DNA of 64,000 nt, taken from NCBI RefSeq assembly GCF_014077095.1, contig NZ_JACGVG010000031.1, forward strand, positions 1-64,000, given 5' to 3'. The translations under genes were made by a program, and so were the position numbers. The DNA comes from Colwellia sp. MB02u-6 (lineage in GTDB: Bacteria > Pseudomonadota > Gammaproteobacteria > Enterobacterales > Alteromonadaceae). Below, piece by piece: positions 43,677 to 53,544 of the stretch. Below the pieces are notes generated by a model. The model was not told where the DNA came from. It worked only from the letters and a program-made list of their open reading frames with translations, and searched no databases. Every line of letters begins with the position of its first letter. The first letter of the stretch is position 1.

Positions 43677-45161
43677 GTGACGATGTTGAGATTCATATTA
43701 TCTATAGATCAAGGTACAACTAGTTCAAGAGCCATACTTTTTACTGAGCAAGGTAAAATTCATGCTGTAGCGCAGGAAGAGTTTGCTCAACACTTCCCTC
43801 AAGATGGTTGGGTTGAACATAATCCAAATGATATATGGAAAACAGTACTCAACACTTGTCGAAAAGTACTTGATGAAAATAATATACAGGCGAAAGAGAT
43901 AGCAGCTATAGGCGTTACTAACCAACGAGAAACAACTTTAGTGTGGGACCGTAATACGGGTGAAACTCTCTATAACGCAATTGTCTGGCAGGACCGTCGC
44001 ACTTCTGAGTATTGCGAGTCAATAAAGTCTCCTAGCATAGAAACGCTTATTAATGACAAAACCGGTTTATTGTTAGACCCATATTTTTCAGCAACTAAAA
44101 TTCGTTGGATACTCGAAAATATAACTGGTGCGAAAGAAAAGGCAGCAAGGGGAGAGCTTGCTTTTGGTACTGTCGATACTTTTTTGTTATGGCATCTTAC
44201 CAATGGCACAGTTCACCGAACAGACGCCACTAATGCTTCAAGAACAATGATTTTTAATATTCACGATCAACAATGGGATAAAGAATTACTCGAATTATTC
44301 AATATTCCACCATCTATGTTACCTGAAGTAATGGATTCATCAGATGACTTTGGCTATACGGATAGTTCATTGTTTGGTGATGAAATTCCAATTTTAGGGA
44401 TGGCTGGAGATCAACAGGCTGCTTTGTTTGGCCAAGCTTGTTTTGAGGAGGGAATGGCTAAAAGTACTTATGGTACAGGTTGTTTCTTAATGTTAAATAC
44501 TGGTGATAAAGCTTTAAAATCCAAAAACAAACTGTTAACTACCGTGGCGTATAGACTCAATGGGAAAACCACCTATGCCATTGAAGGGAGTATTTTCATG
44601 GCTGGCGCCACAATTCAATGGATACGTGATGGTTTAAAGTTAATTAATAGTGCATGCGAAACTGAGTCAATTGCTGAAAAGATGCCCTTGGACCATGGTG
44701 TGTTTTTAGTGCCAGCATTTACGGGGTTAGGCGCTCCTTATTGGGATCCTAATGCGAGAGGGGCCATTCTTGGCTTAACCCGTGATTCAGGGATAAATGA
44801 GATTGTTACAGCGGGCTTACAATCGGTTTGTTATCAAACGAAAGATTTACAAAAAGCAATGGAAAGAGATGGTCTTAGACCTACACTGATTCGTGTTGAT
44901 GGTGGAATGGTTGCTAATAATTGGTTGTTAAGTTTCCTTTCAAGTATTCTTGGCGCAACCGTTGATCGTCCTGAAATAATTGAAACGACAGCGCTGGGGG
45001 TTGCATATTTAGCAGGACTGAAGGCTGGTATTTTTAACTCAACTGAACAGTTGGCTAATATGTGGCACTGTGATCAACGTTTTACGCCAGAACTTGATAA
45101 CCAGCAGCGTAATGCATTGTATGGAAAGTGGTTAGACGCAGTAAAAAAAGTACAAAGTTAA
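43677..45161 (+). CDS. glpK: Glycerol kinase
   Basis: A 494-residue FGGY-family kinase phosphorylating glycerol. Signature segments are [31 protein letters not shown], the DRRTSEYC substrate region, [20 protein letters not shown] and [20 protein letters not shown]. Length is normal (about 500). The annotated start is GTG at 43677; an ATG two codons later is equally plausible. glpF and glpD are not in the window. The divergent glpR is a pseudogene, so repression by GlpR should be lost unless another copy exists. Confidence 0.96.
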   Translation: MTMLRFILSIDQGTTSSRAILFTEQGKIHAVAQEEFAQHFPQDGWVEHNPNDIWKTVLNTCRKVLDENNIQAKEIAAIGVTNQRETTLVWDRNTGETLYNAIVWQDRRTSEYCESIKSPSIETLINDKTGLLLDPYFSATKIRWILENITGAKEKAARGELAFGTVDTFLLWHLTNGTVHRTDATNASRTMIFNIHDQQWDKELLELFNIPPSMLPEVMDSSDDFGYTDSSLFGDEIPILGMAGDQQAALFGQACFEEGMAKSTYGTGCFLMLNTGDKALKSKNKLLTTVAYRLNGKTTYAIEGSIFMAGATIQWIRDGLKLINSACETESIAEKMPLDHGVFLVPAFTGLGAPYWDPNARGAILGLTRDSGINEIVTAGLQSVCYQTKDLQKAMERDGLRPTLIRVDGGMVANNWLLSFLSSILGATVDRPEIIETTALGVAYLAGLKAGIFNSTEQLANMWHCDQRFTPELDNQQRNALYGKWLDAVKKVQS

Positions 45162-45476
45162 TTTCAGATACACTATCATTTTTTATTATTAAAATTTTTT
45201 AATTTAGGTATATGTAGATGATTTTTATATATTGATGAAATCAATAGTTGTTAAATTTTATTAAATAAAAATCTATGTCTTGTGCTGTTTTAGCATAAAT
45301 CATATTTAAAAATCCTTAAATACATTAGTTGGCTATGCAAATAATAGTTGATATTATTACTCAATTAATGTATTTATATGATAAATAAGCTTTATAGGTT
45401 AAGTAGGTTTAGTAGCTTTTAAAGTATAAAAGAAAAATGTAGAAAAAACATTATAATTAAAATAACGGGGAATAAA
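45162..45476. other. Control region of the second TonB-receptor gene
   Basis: About 315 A/T-rich bases between glpK and the receptor gene. The notable element is the palindrome at 45372-45386. No strong terminator for glpK was seen. Confidence 0.5.
45372..45386. promoter_or_regulatory. Gal-regulon palindrome before the TonB receptor (site A)
   Basis: ATTTATATGATAAAT is a perfect palindrome of six-base arms around ATG, 90 bases before the receptor start. Near-identical sites occur before galE, the galactosidase genes and the epimerase gene. Confidence 0.65.
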
Positions 45477-48155
45477 ATGTATACAAGCAACATTTCAAAA
45501 TTCAATAAACGAACGGCAATCGCTATAGCTGTTGCAGGTGCGTTAACTAATGCTAGTGCATATGCTGCTGAAAATGATAGCAGTGTAAAAAAGAAAGAAA
45601 AAGAAGCAGAAATTATTGTCGTAACAGGTTTTCGTAGCAGTTTAAAAGCATCAATGCTGAACAAAAGAGAAGCTATAAATGTTTCAGATGGTATTACAGC
45701 TGAAGATTTAGGTAAATTTCCAGACCAAAATGTCGCAGAGTCTTTGCAGCGTATCACCGGTGTTTCAATCGATCGAAGCGGCGGTGAAGGGCAATACGTT
45801 TCTGTTCGCGGTTTTGGCCCACAGTTTAATATGGTTACGGTTAATGGCCGCCAAATGGCAACAGAAAACTCAGGTCGTGAATTTAGTTTTGATACGTTAG
45901 CAGCAGAACTTATCACGGGTGCTGATGTTTATAAAAGTCCGACAGCAGAAATGCAAGAAGGTGGTATAGGTGCAACGGTAAATATTAAGACTGCTCGTCC
46001 ATTCAATTTTGAAGGCTTTAAAGCTGCAGGTTCTGTCAAAGGTGTTTATGATGATTTAAGTGGTGAAACATCACCGCAAGTTTCTGGTTTAATCACTAAT
46101 ACCTTTATGGATAATCGTTTAGGGGTACTTGTTTCTGCTTCTCATCAACAGCGTGATTCACAAACTAACATGATGGAAACTCGATATTATCGCCCAGGTG
46201 TTAATTTCACTGCTCAAAATGGTAAAGAGTTTAATAACGTCAATGTACCACAAAACTTCGATATTGGTGTTGATGAGCAAGAGCGCACAAGAACAAGTGG
46301 AACAGCTGTCATTCAATACGCACCAAATGATGAGTTAACATTAACTTTTGATGGGTTAATTTCTAAGTTTGAAGTGGATTCACAAGCGACTAATGCAGGT
46401 CACTGGTTCTCTGAAGGCAATTTTATTGATGCTGAAGTAGATGAAAACAATACCGTTGTTTATATTGAAAATTCAAATGCAGGAGCGACTGACTTTATTC
46501 GTCGTTCATTTGGTCGTGAAGTTGATATGAACGCTTTTGGCCTTAATATAGAATATATGGTCAATGATGCACTTACCATGACTGTTGATCTATCGCGTTC
46601 AAATGCGCAAGAAAATAGTGGTGGTAAAGAATTCTTTAATGTTATTGGTTATAACAACGCTTATACATGGGATAACCGCGCAGGTGGCGATGCGCCAACA
46701 CTAAGTGTTGCTGGTGGCGATGCTGCTTTATTAAATGCAGAAGCTGGTAAAGCTCATTATAATGAACGTAATGGCTGGGATCGTGATGATCAACTTAATG
46801 AATACCGTGTAGATTTTGAATGGGAAACTGGACAGGATACTTTTACTCAAATGCGTTGGGGTGTTTATTCTCAAAATAGAACAAAAGAAGCATCACGACT
46901 TTTCGCAAGTGATTGTGGTGTTTATTGTGGTTACGGTACTGACGTATCATCAGCTTTGTTGACCCCTTACGTTGCCAATGATTTTTTTGCTGGCGTACCT
47001 AACACGTGGTTAACTTACGACCCAGCAGAATATGGCGCATATCGCGCATCATTAGACCCTATTACAGGTGAAGCTTATAACAACCCAACTAGCCAGTCTG
47101 ATGCTTATACTGTTGAAGAAGATGTCGTTAGTGCCTATGTAGACTTTATCTTTGAAGGTGAACTAGGAGATATGCCTTGGACAGTAAATGCAGGTGTTCG
47201 TTACTCAAAAACCGATGCTAATTTATCAGGTATCACACGTGAACTTGTTGATTTAGAGCCAATACCAAATGACCCTTCAGATTTAAATGAAATTTATGCT
47301 GCAGGCGATAATGGAACACCCGTTACTTCATCTAATAAATATACTAATATTTTGCCAAGTATGAATTTGAAGCTTGAGCTGACAGATGAGATGTTAGTAC
47401 GTTTAGCTTATTCAGAAACATTAACACGCCCAACAATGAGTGCACTTAATCCAGCCGTTACTATTACCAATTCTCGTCCTAATAATAATCAAGCTTCGGG
47501 TGGTAATGCAGACTTAAAACCATACCTATCAACTAACTGGGATTTTTCTTACGAGTATTATTATGCAGATACAAGTAACTTTGTTCTAGCAGTATTTAGT
47601 AAAGAAGTTGATAGCTTCATCACGAGCACAGTCGCTAAAGAAGTGTTTAATTTAGAAAGTGGTAGCTATGATTTTGATGTGCGTCGTCCAAGAAATGGTG
47701 ACGTAGTCGAAGTTAATGGTTTGGAAATAGCATGGACTCATACTTGGGAGTCAGGTTTTGGTATTCAGGCGAACGCTACTTTTGTTGACAGTGATGCAAC
47801 AATTGATGATAGTGCTTCAGAGTCGTTTGCTTTGGAAGGTTTAGGTGACTCACAAAATATTATTGCGTTTTATGAGAAAGGCCCTTTTCAAACACGCATC
47901 GCCTATAATAAACGTGATGAATTTCTGCAAAATTTAGTTAGCCCTTTTGGTGGTTCAGAACCACTTTATACAGAGTCTTATGCTCAGTGGGATATCAGTG
48001 CTAGCTACGACATTAATGAAACGATCACCCTCTTTGGCGAAGGTATTAATATTACTAATGAAGAGACACGACGTCATGGACGCCATCAAAATCAATTTGT
48101 TCGTTTAGAAAGTACAGGCGCACGTTGGGCTGTAGGTGTTCGTGCCAGCTTTTAG
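45477..48155 (+). CDS. TonB-dependent receptor, carbohydrate type
   Basis: An 892-residue outer-membrane transporter. A signal peptide ends near AYAAEN (residue 29). A TonB-box-like IIVVTGFR follows, then a plug with ITAEDLGKFPDQNVAESLQR, VSVRGFGPQFNMVTVNGRQM and EMQEGGIGATVNIKTARPF, and a C-terminal barrel ending GVRASF with terminal Phe. This plug style (TIGR01782-like) is common in receptors for oligosaccharides in Alteromonadales and Caulobacter. Position among galactosidase genes and a shared palindrome suggest galactosides as ligands. A terminator lies between it and the next gene. Confidence 0.93.
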   Translation: MYTSNISKFNKRTAIAIAVAGALTNASAYAAENDSSVKKKEKEAEIIVVTGFRSSLKASMLNKREAINVSDGITAEDLGKFPDQNVAESLQRITGVSIDRSGGEGQYVSVRGFGPQFNMVTVNGRQMATENSGREFSFDTLAAELITGADVYKSPTAEMQEGGIGATVNIKTARPFNFEGFKAAGSVKGVYDDLSGETSPQVSGLITNTFMDNRLGVLVSASHQQRDSQTNMMETRYYRPGVNFTAQNGKEFNNVNVPQNFDIGVDEQERTRTSGTAVIQYAPNDELTLTFDGLISKFEVDSQATNAGHWFSEGNFIDAEVDENNTVVYIENSNAGATDFIRRSFGREVDMNAFGLNIEYMVNDALTMTVDLSRSNAQENSGGKEFFNVIGYNNAYTWDNRAGGDAPTLSVAGGDAALLNAEAGKAHYNERNGWDRDDQLNEYRVDFEWETGQDTFTQMRWGVYSQNRTKEASRLFASDCGVYCGYGTDVSSALLTPYVANDFFAGVPNTWLTYDPAEYGAYRASLDPITGEAYNNPTSQSDAYTVEEDVVSAYVDFIFEGELGDMPWTVNAGVRYSKTDANLSGITRELVDLEPIPNDPSDLNEIYAAGDNGTPVTSSNKYTNILPSMNLKLELTDEMLVRLAYSETLTRPTMSALNPAVTITNSRPNNNQASGGNADLKPYLSTNWDFSYEYYYADTSNFVLAVFSKEVDSFITSTVAKEVFNLESGSYDFDVRRPRNGDVVEVNGLEIAWTHTWESGFGIQANATFVDSDATIDDSASESFALEGLGDSQNIIAFYEKGPFQTRIAYNKRDEFLQNLVSPFGGSEPLYTESYAQWDISASYDINETITLFGEGINITNEETRRHGRHQNQFVRLESTGARWAVGVRASF

Positions 48156-48182
48156 ATTAAGTTGATAGATACACGTTTTATT

Positions 48183-48205
48183 GGGGGTCTATGACCCCTT
48201 TTTTT
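48183..48205 (+). terminator. Intrinsic terminator after the TonB-receptor gene
   Basis: GGGGTC (48184-48189) pairs with GACCCC (48193-48198), with a three-base loop and seven T. It would reduce transcription into the halogenase-like and sapC genes. Confidence 0.88.
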
Positions 48206-48255
48206 ATATTATATTTTGATAATATAAAAAGATAAATACTTATTAAGGCGGTTAT

Positions 48256-49791
48256 ATGACAGACCCAATAAAAAAAATTATTATTGTGGGAGGAGGCGCT
48301 GCAGGTTGGTTATCAGCGGCACTTCTCGCAAAACAGTTTGAAAGTAAAACTTCTTCAATATCTATTACTTTAATAGAATCAAGTGATATACCAACGGTAG
48401 GAGTGGGTGAAGGAACTTGGCCAACTATGCGTAATACGTTACGGAAAATCGGACTGGATGAAAATGTTTTTTTACGTGAATGTAATGCAAGTTTTAAACA
48501 AGGAAATCAGTTCATAGGTTGGTGTAATGGGCAGGAAGACGATAAGTTTTACCATCCATTCTCAGCGCCGCAAGCACATGGTAAATTTGATTTAAGTCCT
48601 TACTGGCTGCAAGCAAGTAAACAAAACTTTGCTAGCAGTGTCTGTTTTCAACCCCTGTTATGTGACCTAAATCTCGCCCCAAAAAGTATGACGGATAAAC
48701 AATTTCAAGGTCAGGCAAATTATGGCTATCACCTTGATGCTGGAAAATTTGGCCAGTTAATTAAAGAACATACGGTAGATAATTTAGGGGTAACTCATGT
48801 TATTGGTACTGTCGAACAAGTCAAATTAGATGAGCATGGCAACATCAAGCAAATCGAATTAAATGACAGTAAAAATGTCTCGGGTGATTTTTTCATCGAT
48901 TGCACAGGATTTTCTAGCTTATTATTGGGGCAGGCACTTAATGTACCCTTTATACAAAAATCAGATGTTTTATTAGCTGATAGAGCGTTAGCAGTTCAAA
49001 TACCTTACGATGATGAAGAATCTCCAGTAGCCTCTCATACTAAGTCTATCGCTCAAGATAGTGGTTGGATATGGGATATAGGATTAAGTAACCGACGTGG
49101 CGTTGGTTATGTTTATGCAAGTGAATACACAACAAAAGCACAAGCAAAGCAAACGTTAGCAGATTATATTGGTGTTGAAAGCGATCAACTTAATGTGAAA
49201 GAAATTGAGTTTACTGCAGGACATCGCGAAAAGTTTTGGCATAAAAACTGTGTCGCTATTGGACTTTCTGCTGGATTTTTAGAGCCTTTAGAAGCAGCAG
49301 CATTAATGTTAATTGAAATTTCTGCTGAACAAATTGCCCAACAATTACCAGGCTGTAAAAGTTTATTGCCCATCGTTGCCGAGCGTTTTAACCATGATAT
49401 GGTCATGCGATGGCAGAAAATCATCGAATTTTTGAAGTTACATTACGTACTGAGTAAACGTGAAGAGCCTTTTTGGAAGGCGATGAGAGCTGAATCTTCA
49501 ATGCCTACCCATTTATCTCAACAGTTAAAATTATGGAAATATCAGCCCCCTAATGAGTACGACTTTTCGAGTGCCGTTGAAACCTTTCCAGCAGCGAGTT
49601 ATCTTTATGTACTTTATGGAATGGATTTTCAAACAGATCTATCTCAACGTGAACATTTAGTGTCTGAACAACAAATAGCAGATAAATTATTCTATTTAAA
49701 TAAACAAGCTACGGTTCAAGTAAGTCAACGTTTACCTGACCACAGAGCCTTATTAACTAAAATTAAATATCATGACTTTCAAAAAGTTTAA
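48256..49791 (+). CDS. Tryptophan-halogenase-like flavoprotein
   Basis: A 511-residue FAD-dependent protein of the tryptophan halogenase family. The FAD motif GGGAAG lies at 12-17, PTVGVGEGTWPTMRNTL at 46-62, the lysine equivalent to catalytic Lys79 of PrnA at Lys81 (ASFKQG), and the catalytic-type Glu at 346 in FLEPLEAAAL. The halogenase motif WxWxIP reads WIWDIG (271-276), lacking Pro, and the Ser-Thr after the Glu reads Ala-Ala. It is therefore not a typical tryptophan halogenase. Such proteins repeatedly follow TonB receptors in sugar-use loci of marine bacteria, with unknown function. It is followed by sapC after 18 bases. Confidence 0.87.
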   Translation: MTDPIKKIIIVGGGAAGWLSAALLAKQFESKTSSISITLIESSDIPTVGVGEGTWPTMRNTLRKIGLDENVFLRECNASFKQGNQFIGWCNGQEDDKFYHPFSAPQAHGKFDLSPYWLQASKQNFASSVCFQPLLCDLNLAPKSMTDKQFQGQANYGYHLDAGKFGQLIKEHTVDNLGVTHVIGTVEQVKLDEHGNIKQIELNDSKNVSGDFFIDCTGFSSLLLGQALNVPFIQKSDVLLADRALAVQIPYDDEESPVASHTKSIAQDSGWIWDIGLSNRRGVGYVYASEYTTKAQAKQTLADYIGVESDQLNVKEIEFTAGHREKFWHKNCVAIGLSAGFLEPLEAAALMLIEISAEQIAQQLPGCKSLLPIVAERFNHDMVMRWQKIIEFLKLHYVLSKREEPFWKAMRAESSMPTHLSQQLKLWKYQPPNEYDFSSAVETFPAASYLYVLYGMDFQTDLSQREHLVSEQQIADKLFYLNKQATVQVSQRLPDHRALLTKIKYHDFQKV

Positions 49792-49809
49792 TTAAAATAT
49801 AGAGTTTAT

Positions 49810-50553
49810 ATGACAACATTTACACCACTTAAACAGGCTTTGAAGAAAACTCTTACCATCAGTAAAGGGGTTGATTGGCATGACATCAGTTTACAAAATC
49901 AAGCACTAATAAGTGCTGATGAGTTTGTTCCTTCTTCGTCAAGTTACCCACTTTTTTTTACAAAAAGTAGCCATAACGGTAACTTCTCTTCAATAGCCTT
50001 ACTCGGCTTGCAGCAAGACAATATATTCTTTAATGGGCAATTATCGAATGATGTAGCTTATCTACCAAAAAGCTTATCTCTGTTACCTTTTGGACTCGGT
50101 TCAGACCCTGACAGTGAACAGCAAATGACCTCATGTATTAATTTACACAGTCAGCTCATTAGTCTTGATGGAAAAGCGTCCTTGTTGAATGATGACGGAT
50201 CAAACAAAGAAAGACTAACTCATGTAAATCAAGCGTTATCTGCTGTTTTTGACGCTCATGTCAGTACCGAACATTTTATTGCTGAGTTATTAAAACACAA
50301 TCTATTGATGGAGTTAGAGCTTCATATTAATTGTGATAATGGTGAAAATAAAGTTATAAAAGGACTTTATAGTATTAACGAAGAAAAACTGTCTCAGTTA
50401 ACGGCAGAACAAAAGTTGTTATTTATAGAACGTGGGTACTATCCCCCAATTATGGCTATGCATGCTTCTTTAATACAAATAAATAGAATGATCAAGCTAT
50501 ACAGTCAGAAGAAGATTATGGATATTAATTCAATCAATATGAAGGTCGTTTAG
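49810..50553 (+). CDS. SapC-family protein
   Basis: A 247-residue protein recognised as SapC-like (PF07277): YPLFFTKSSHNGNFSSIALL, NIFFNGQLSNDVAYLPKSLS and LLPFGLGSDPDSEQQ follow the family pattern of short beta-rich segments, ending with ERGYYPPIMAMHASLIQINR. The name comes from Campylobacter S-layer clusters, but the role outside them is unknown. It is co-directional with, and 18 bases from, the halogenase-like gene, a pairing often seen behind TonB receptors, so the two probably act together on an imported or surface carbohydrate. Confidence 0.8.
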   Translation: MTTFTPLKQALKKTLTISKGVDWHDISLQNQALISADEFVPSSSSYPLFFTKSSHNGNFSSIALLGLQQDNIFFNGQLSNDVAYLPKSLSLLPFGLGSDPDSEQQMTSCINLHSQLISLDGKASLLNDDGSNKERLTHVNQALSAVFDAHVSTEHFIAELLKHNLLMELELHINCDNGENKVIKGLYSINEEKLSQLTAEQKLLFIERGYYPPIMAMHASLIQINRMIKLYSQKKIMDINSINMKVV

Positions 50554-50743
50554 CACGCTATAACCGTATTAATATGTCAATTAAATATAAAAGGCTATTA
50601 ATAAAAAGATTAGTCACTTATTGGCTTTTGAATGTTTACAGATTGTTAGGTGTTCAAAAGTTAATATCAAAAAATCACATGTGTTCGCTATTAAATAGTG
50701 CCTACCCTATACTCAATTTGTTCCTTATTTTTAGGATTACTAA

Positions 50744-51949
50744 ATGCGTTACCTACTCTACGTTTTTGTTATTATTAATCTTTTAAATTCTTCTCAATTA
50801 AAAGCTGAAGACGTGCTTACTATTGGTATTGCCGGAACAAACGGTGTTGCACGTGAAATGGTCTATTTATTAGCTGCGACATTTGAAAAAAATCCTAATG
50901 TTAAAATTAATTTTATTGTAAGAGAAGGTGAGTCCTATAAAAAAGATTTGAAAAAAATGTTATAGAAAGATACTGGGTATGATTTGGTATTTTGGATGGC
51001 AGGAGAGAGATTTCATAAATATATACGCCTTGATCTTGTTACGCCTATAACGGATATTTGGCAAACGCATCAATTAAGTCATAAATTTTCAGACAACCTC
51101 AATAATGACATTCCGTATAATCAGCAAATTTATGCCATTCCTTTTTCTCGCTATCAATGGGGAATGCTTTACAACAAAATGCTCTTTGAACGATTATCAC
51201 TTCTCCCACCAAAAAATTGGCAGCAATTTATAGATTTACTGACAGTATTGAAAAGTGAAAAAATCATTCCTATTTATGTCGCTTCAAAATACAGTTGGGA
51301 AATTAGTGCCTGGTTTGAATTTTTAAATTTACGATTAAATGGATATGACTTTCATCAGTGATTTATTAAAGGAAAATCGCCTGTTGATTCAACGAAAATT
51401 CGATTGGTTTTTAAATATTGGCAAGCGTTGATAGAGTCAGGTTCTTTTCTTGTTCAAAAGCAATCTAGTTTAAGAGATGGCCTACCATATCTTTACAGAG
51501 AGCTTGGTGGTTTAATGTTAGCGGGAAGTTATGTTACTGCTTTTATACCACCCAAAAATTTGGATGAAATTGGTTTTTTTTCATTTCCTTAAATCAACCC
51601 GCAGGTAGAGAATGTCGAGATTTCCCCTGTGGATATTGCTTTTATAGCAAAGCGGTCGAAGAATAAGGTGCTCGCTAAAAAGTTGCTTATTTTTTTATCA
51701 TCAAAGTCTGCTCAAGAAAAATTTAATAGAGGCAGTCATTTTCTACCCGCGAATAAATTCTCTGATATACCTAAGAATGATATTTTTCAATCGGTACAAC
51801 AATCTTTGAATAATTTACGTCAACAAACCTTGTTTTTTAACAGAGAAGCAGAAGAAAAATTTGTACAACAAAATATGTCTATTTGGCGTGATTTTATTTA
51901 TAACTCAGATATAAATAAAACTATTAAAAAATGGAAGAGGCTCGATTAA
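50744..51949 (+). pseudogene. Sugar-binding protein gene with three in-frame stops
   Basis: One uninterrupted reading frame of 402 codons encodes an extracellular solute-binding protein: a signal peptide (YVFVIINLLNSSQLKAED), then LTIGIAGTNGVAREMVYLLA, DTGYDLVFWMAGERF, YAIPFSRYQWGMLYNKMLFE, GGLMLAGSYVTAFIPP and a final NMSIWRDFIYNSDINKTIKK. Stops interrupt it at 50963 (TAG), 51359 (TGA) and 51590 (TAA), without any frameshift; each is one transition from a Gln, Arg or Trp codon. No permease genes adjoin it. It looks like a recently silenced gene. The last part of a periplasmic sensor input is an alternative to an ABC role. Confidence 0.88.
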
Positions 51950-51993
51950 GTTTATTATCACGGTCTCGTTATGAAAATTTTAATAACTATTAA

Positions 51994-52031
51994 AAAATAG
52001 AGTCACTCGCACTTTATTGAATGACTCTATT
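51994..52031 (-). terminator. Intrinsic terminator of the galactoside symporter operon
   Basis: AATAGAGTCA (51996-52005) pairs with TGACTCTATT (52022-52031). On the minus strand it is followed by a T-rich run, and it lies 15 bases after the symporter stop. Confidence 0.8.
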
Positions 52032-52046
52032 CTTAAAGATTTTCGC

Positions 52047-53510
52047 TTAAGTTAATGCTGTTTCTTCTTCGCTTTTTGAGAAAGAAAAACTCGCTTTATT
52101 TTTAAATACAAAGCGATTTACCATTAAGGCAAATGATACACATGAAATTAATGTGACAAACATTAAGTGTATGTAATGTAATCCGAAGGGCGCATGAAAT
52201 GGTGAAAATTCAAATGATAATGAACCGTAAAGTAATACGCCAAAAAATACTGCCGCAATACCAGCGTTTGCATGTACTCCCTTAAATAATAAACCAACAA
52301 TAAATATTGAGAGTATAGGCATACTAAATAACCCCCATAATTGCTGAAGTAAATTTATAATACTTTCAGCTTGTTGATAAACGGGGACAAGTGCTAACGA
52401 AACAATGGTTAGGCCAACGGTTATCCATGCACTTAACTTTGGTACGTTTATATCTTTATTAATATAAGGTTCATGGAAGTCACAAACATACAAAGCGGTT
52501 GCAGAGTTTAAATTACTATTATAGGTTGAGAGCACGGCAGCAGCCATTGCAGCGGCAAAAATTCCAGAGAGCCATCCGGGTAATAAATCCCCAACAATCT
52601 GACCATAAGCAGTGTCACCGATATCTCCGTAAAGTTTAAAAGAGATTATTCCTGGAATAACGATTATGGCAGGGACAATAATAATTCTAATAATTACCGC
52701 AGCAAAGACACCTTTTTGGGCTTCCTTAAGGTTAGGGGCTGCCATTGCTCTTTGGGTGATAACTTGGTTTGTTCCCCAATAGAACATTTGAATAAAAATC
52801 ATACCTGTTAGTAATGTATGCCAAGGTATTGGAGAATCATTGTCACCAATAAGGGTTAGTCTTTCCTCTGGAATGCCTGAAAAATCATAATCAATGGCAT
52901 TCAACGCCAGAAATAAAACGACAATAGCCATACCGAGAAGCAATACACCAGAATAGGTATCTGATACCGCAACAGCTCTAAGCCCACCAAATATGGCGTA
53001 CATTGCGCCTAACGTAGCGAAAGCAGTAGCAATGTACATTAAAGGAATGTCGACTTTGAACATTGTCTGCATAAATAATGAACCAGAATAAATTACTGCA
53101 GGACAAAATATTAATGCACTACTGAGAAAAAACATCCCACCGATAACAGCACGAATATGTTTGTTATTATAGCGTTTCTCTAATAGCTCCGTGGTTGTGG
53201 TGCAGTTGTATTTATAATAGACAGGCAAAAAAACCTTTGCGAGAAGTATCAAACCAACAACAGCGGCAAACTCCCACCATGCTAACAAGGCCATTTGTGT
53301 GCCGTTTGATCCTACTAATTGATCAGTACTTAGGTTTGTGAGTGTTATTGAACCGGCTACAAAGTACCATGCTAACCCACCACCCGCTAAAAAGTACTCT
53401 TTATTTTGTTGGTCTTTTCCCTTTCCTCTACCGTGTCCTCTGCACTTTAAATAAGTTAAAAATGCAATTAACATAGTGATGAATAAAAATACGCCTATTT
53501 GAATATTCAC
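52047..53510 (-). CDS. Sodium:solute symporter (SSS/SGLT family)
   Basis: A 487-residue inner-membrane symporter with about thirteen helices. Segments EYFLAGGGLAWYFVAGSITL, QLVGSNGTQMALLAWWEFAA, AMYAIFGGLRAVAVSDTYSG and FAAAMAAAVLSTYNSNLNSA match the sugar branch of the SSS family (SGLT-like). It lies 34 bases downstream of the GH42 beta-galactosidase gene on the same strand, so it most likely imports galactose or a galactoside with sodium. Its own terminator follows. Confidence 0.9.
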   Translation of the reverse strand: MNIQIGVFLFITMLIAFLTYLKCRGHGRGKGKDQQNKEYFLAGGGLAWYFVAGSITLTNLSTDQLVGSNGTQMALLAWWEFAAVVGLILLAKVFLPVYYKYNCTTTTELLEKRYNNKHIRAVIGGMFFLSSALIFCPAVIYSGSLFMQTMFKVDIPLMYIATAFATLGAMYAIFGGLRAVAVSDTYSGVLLLGMAIVVLFLALNAIDYDFSGIPEERLTLIGDNDSPIPWHTLLTGMIFIQMFYWGTNQVITQRAMAAPNLKEAQKGVFAAVIIRIIIVPAIIVIPGIISFKLYGDIGDTAYGQIVGDLLPGWLSGIFAAAMAAAVLSTYNSNLNSATALYVCDFHEPYINKDINVPKLSAWITVGLTIVSLALVPVYQQAESIINLLQQLWGLFSMPILSIFIVGLLFKGVHANAGIAAVFFGVLLYGSLSFEFSPFHAPFGLHYIHLMFVTLISCVSFALMVNRFVFKNKASFSFSKSEEETALT

Positions 53511-53544
53511 TGATTCCCCTTACTAATCTTTGTTAGTTATTTAG

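Noticed and set aside
50574-50786. 70-codon frame between sapC and the solute-binding protein gene
   Set aside because: It overlaps the start of the solute-binding protein frame, has an odd lysine/leucine-rich composition and no family resemblance.
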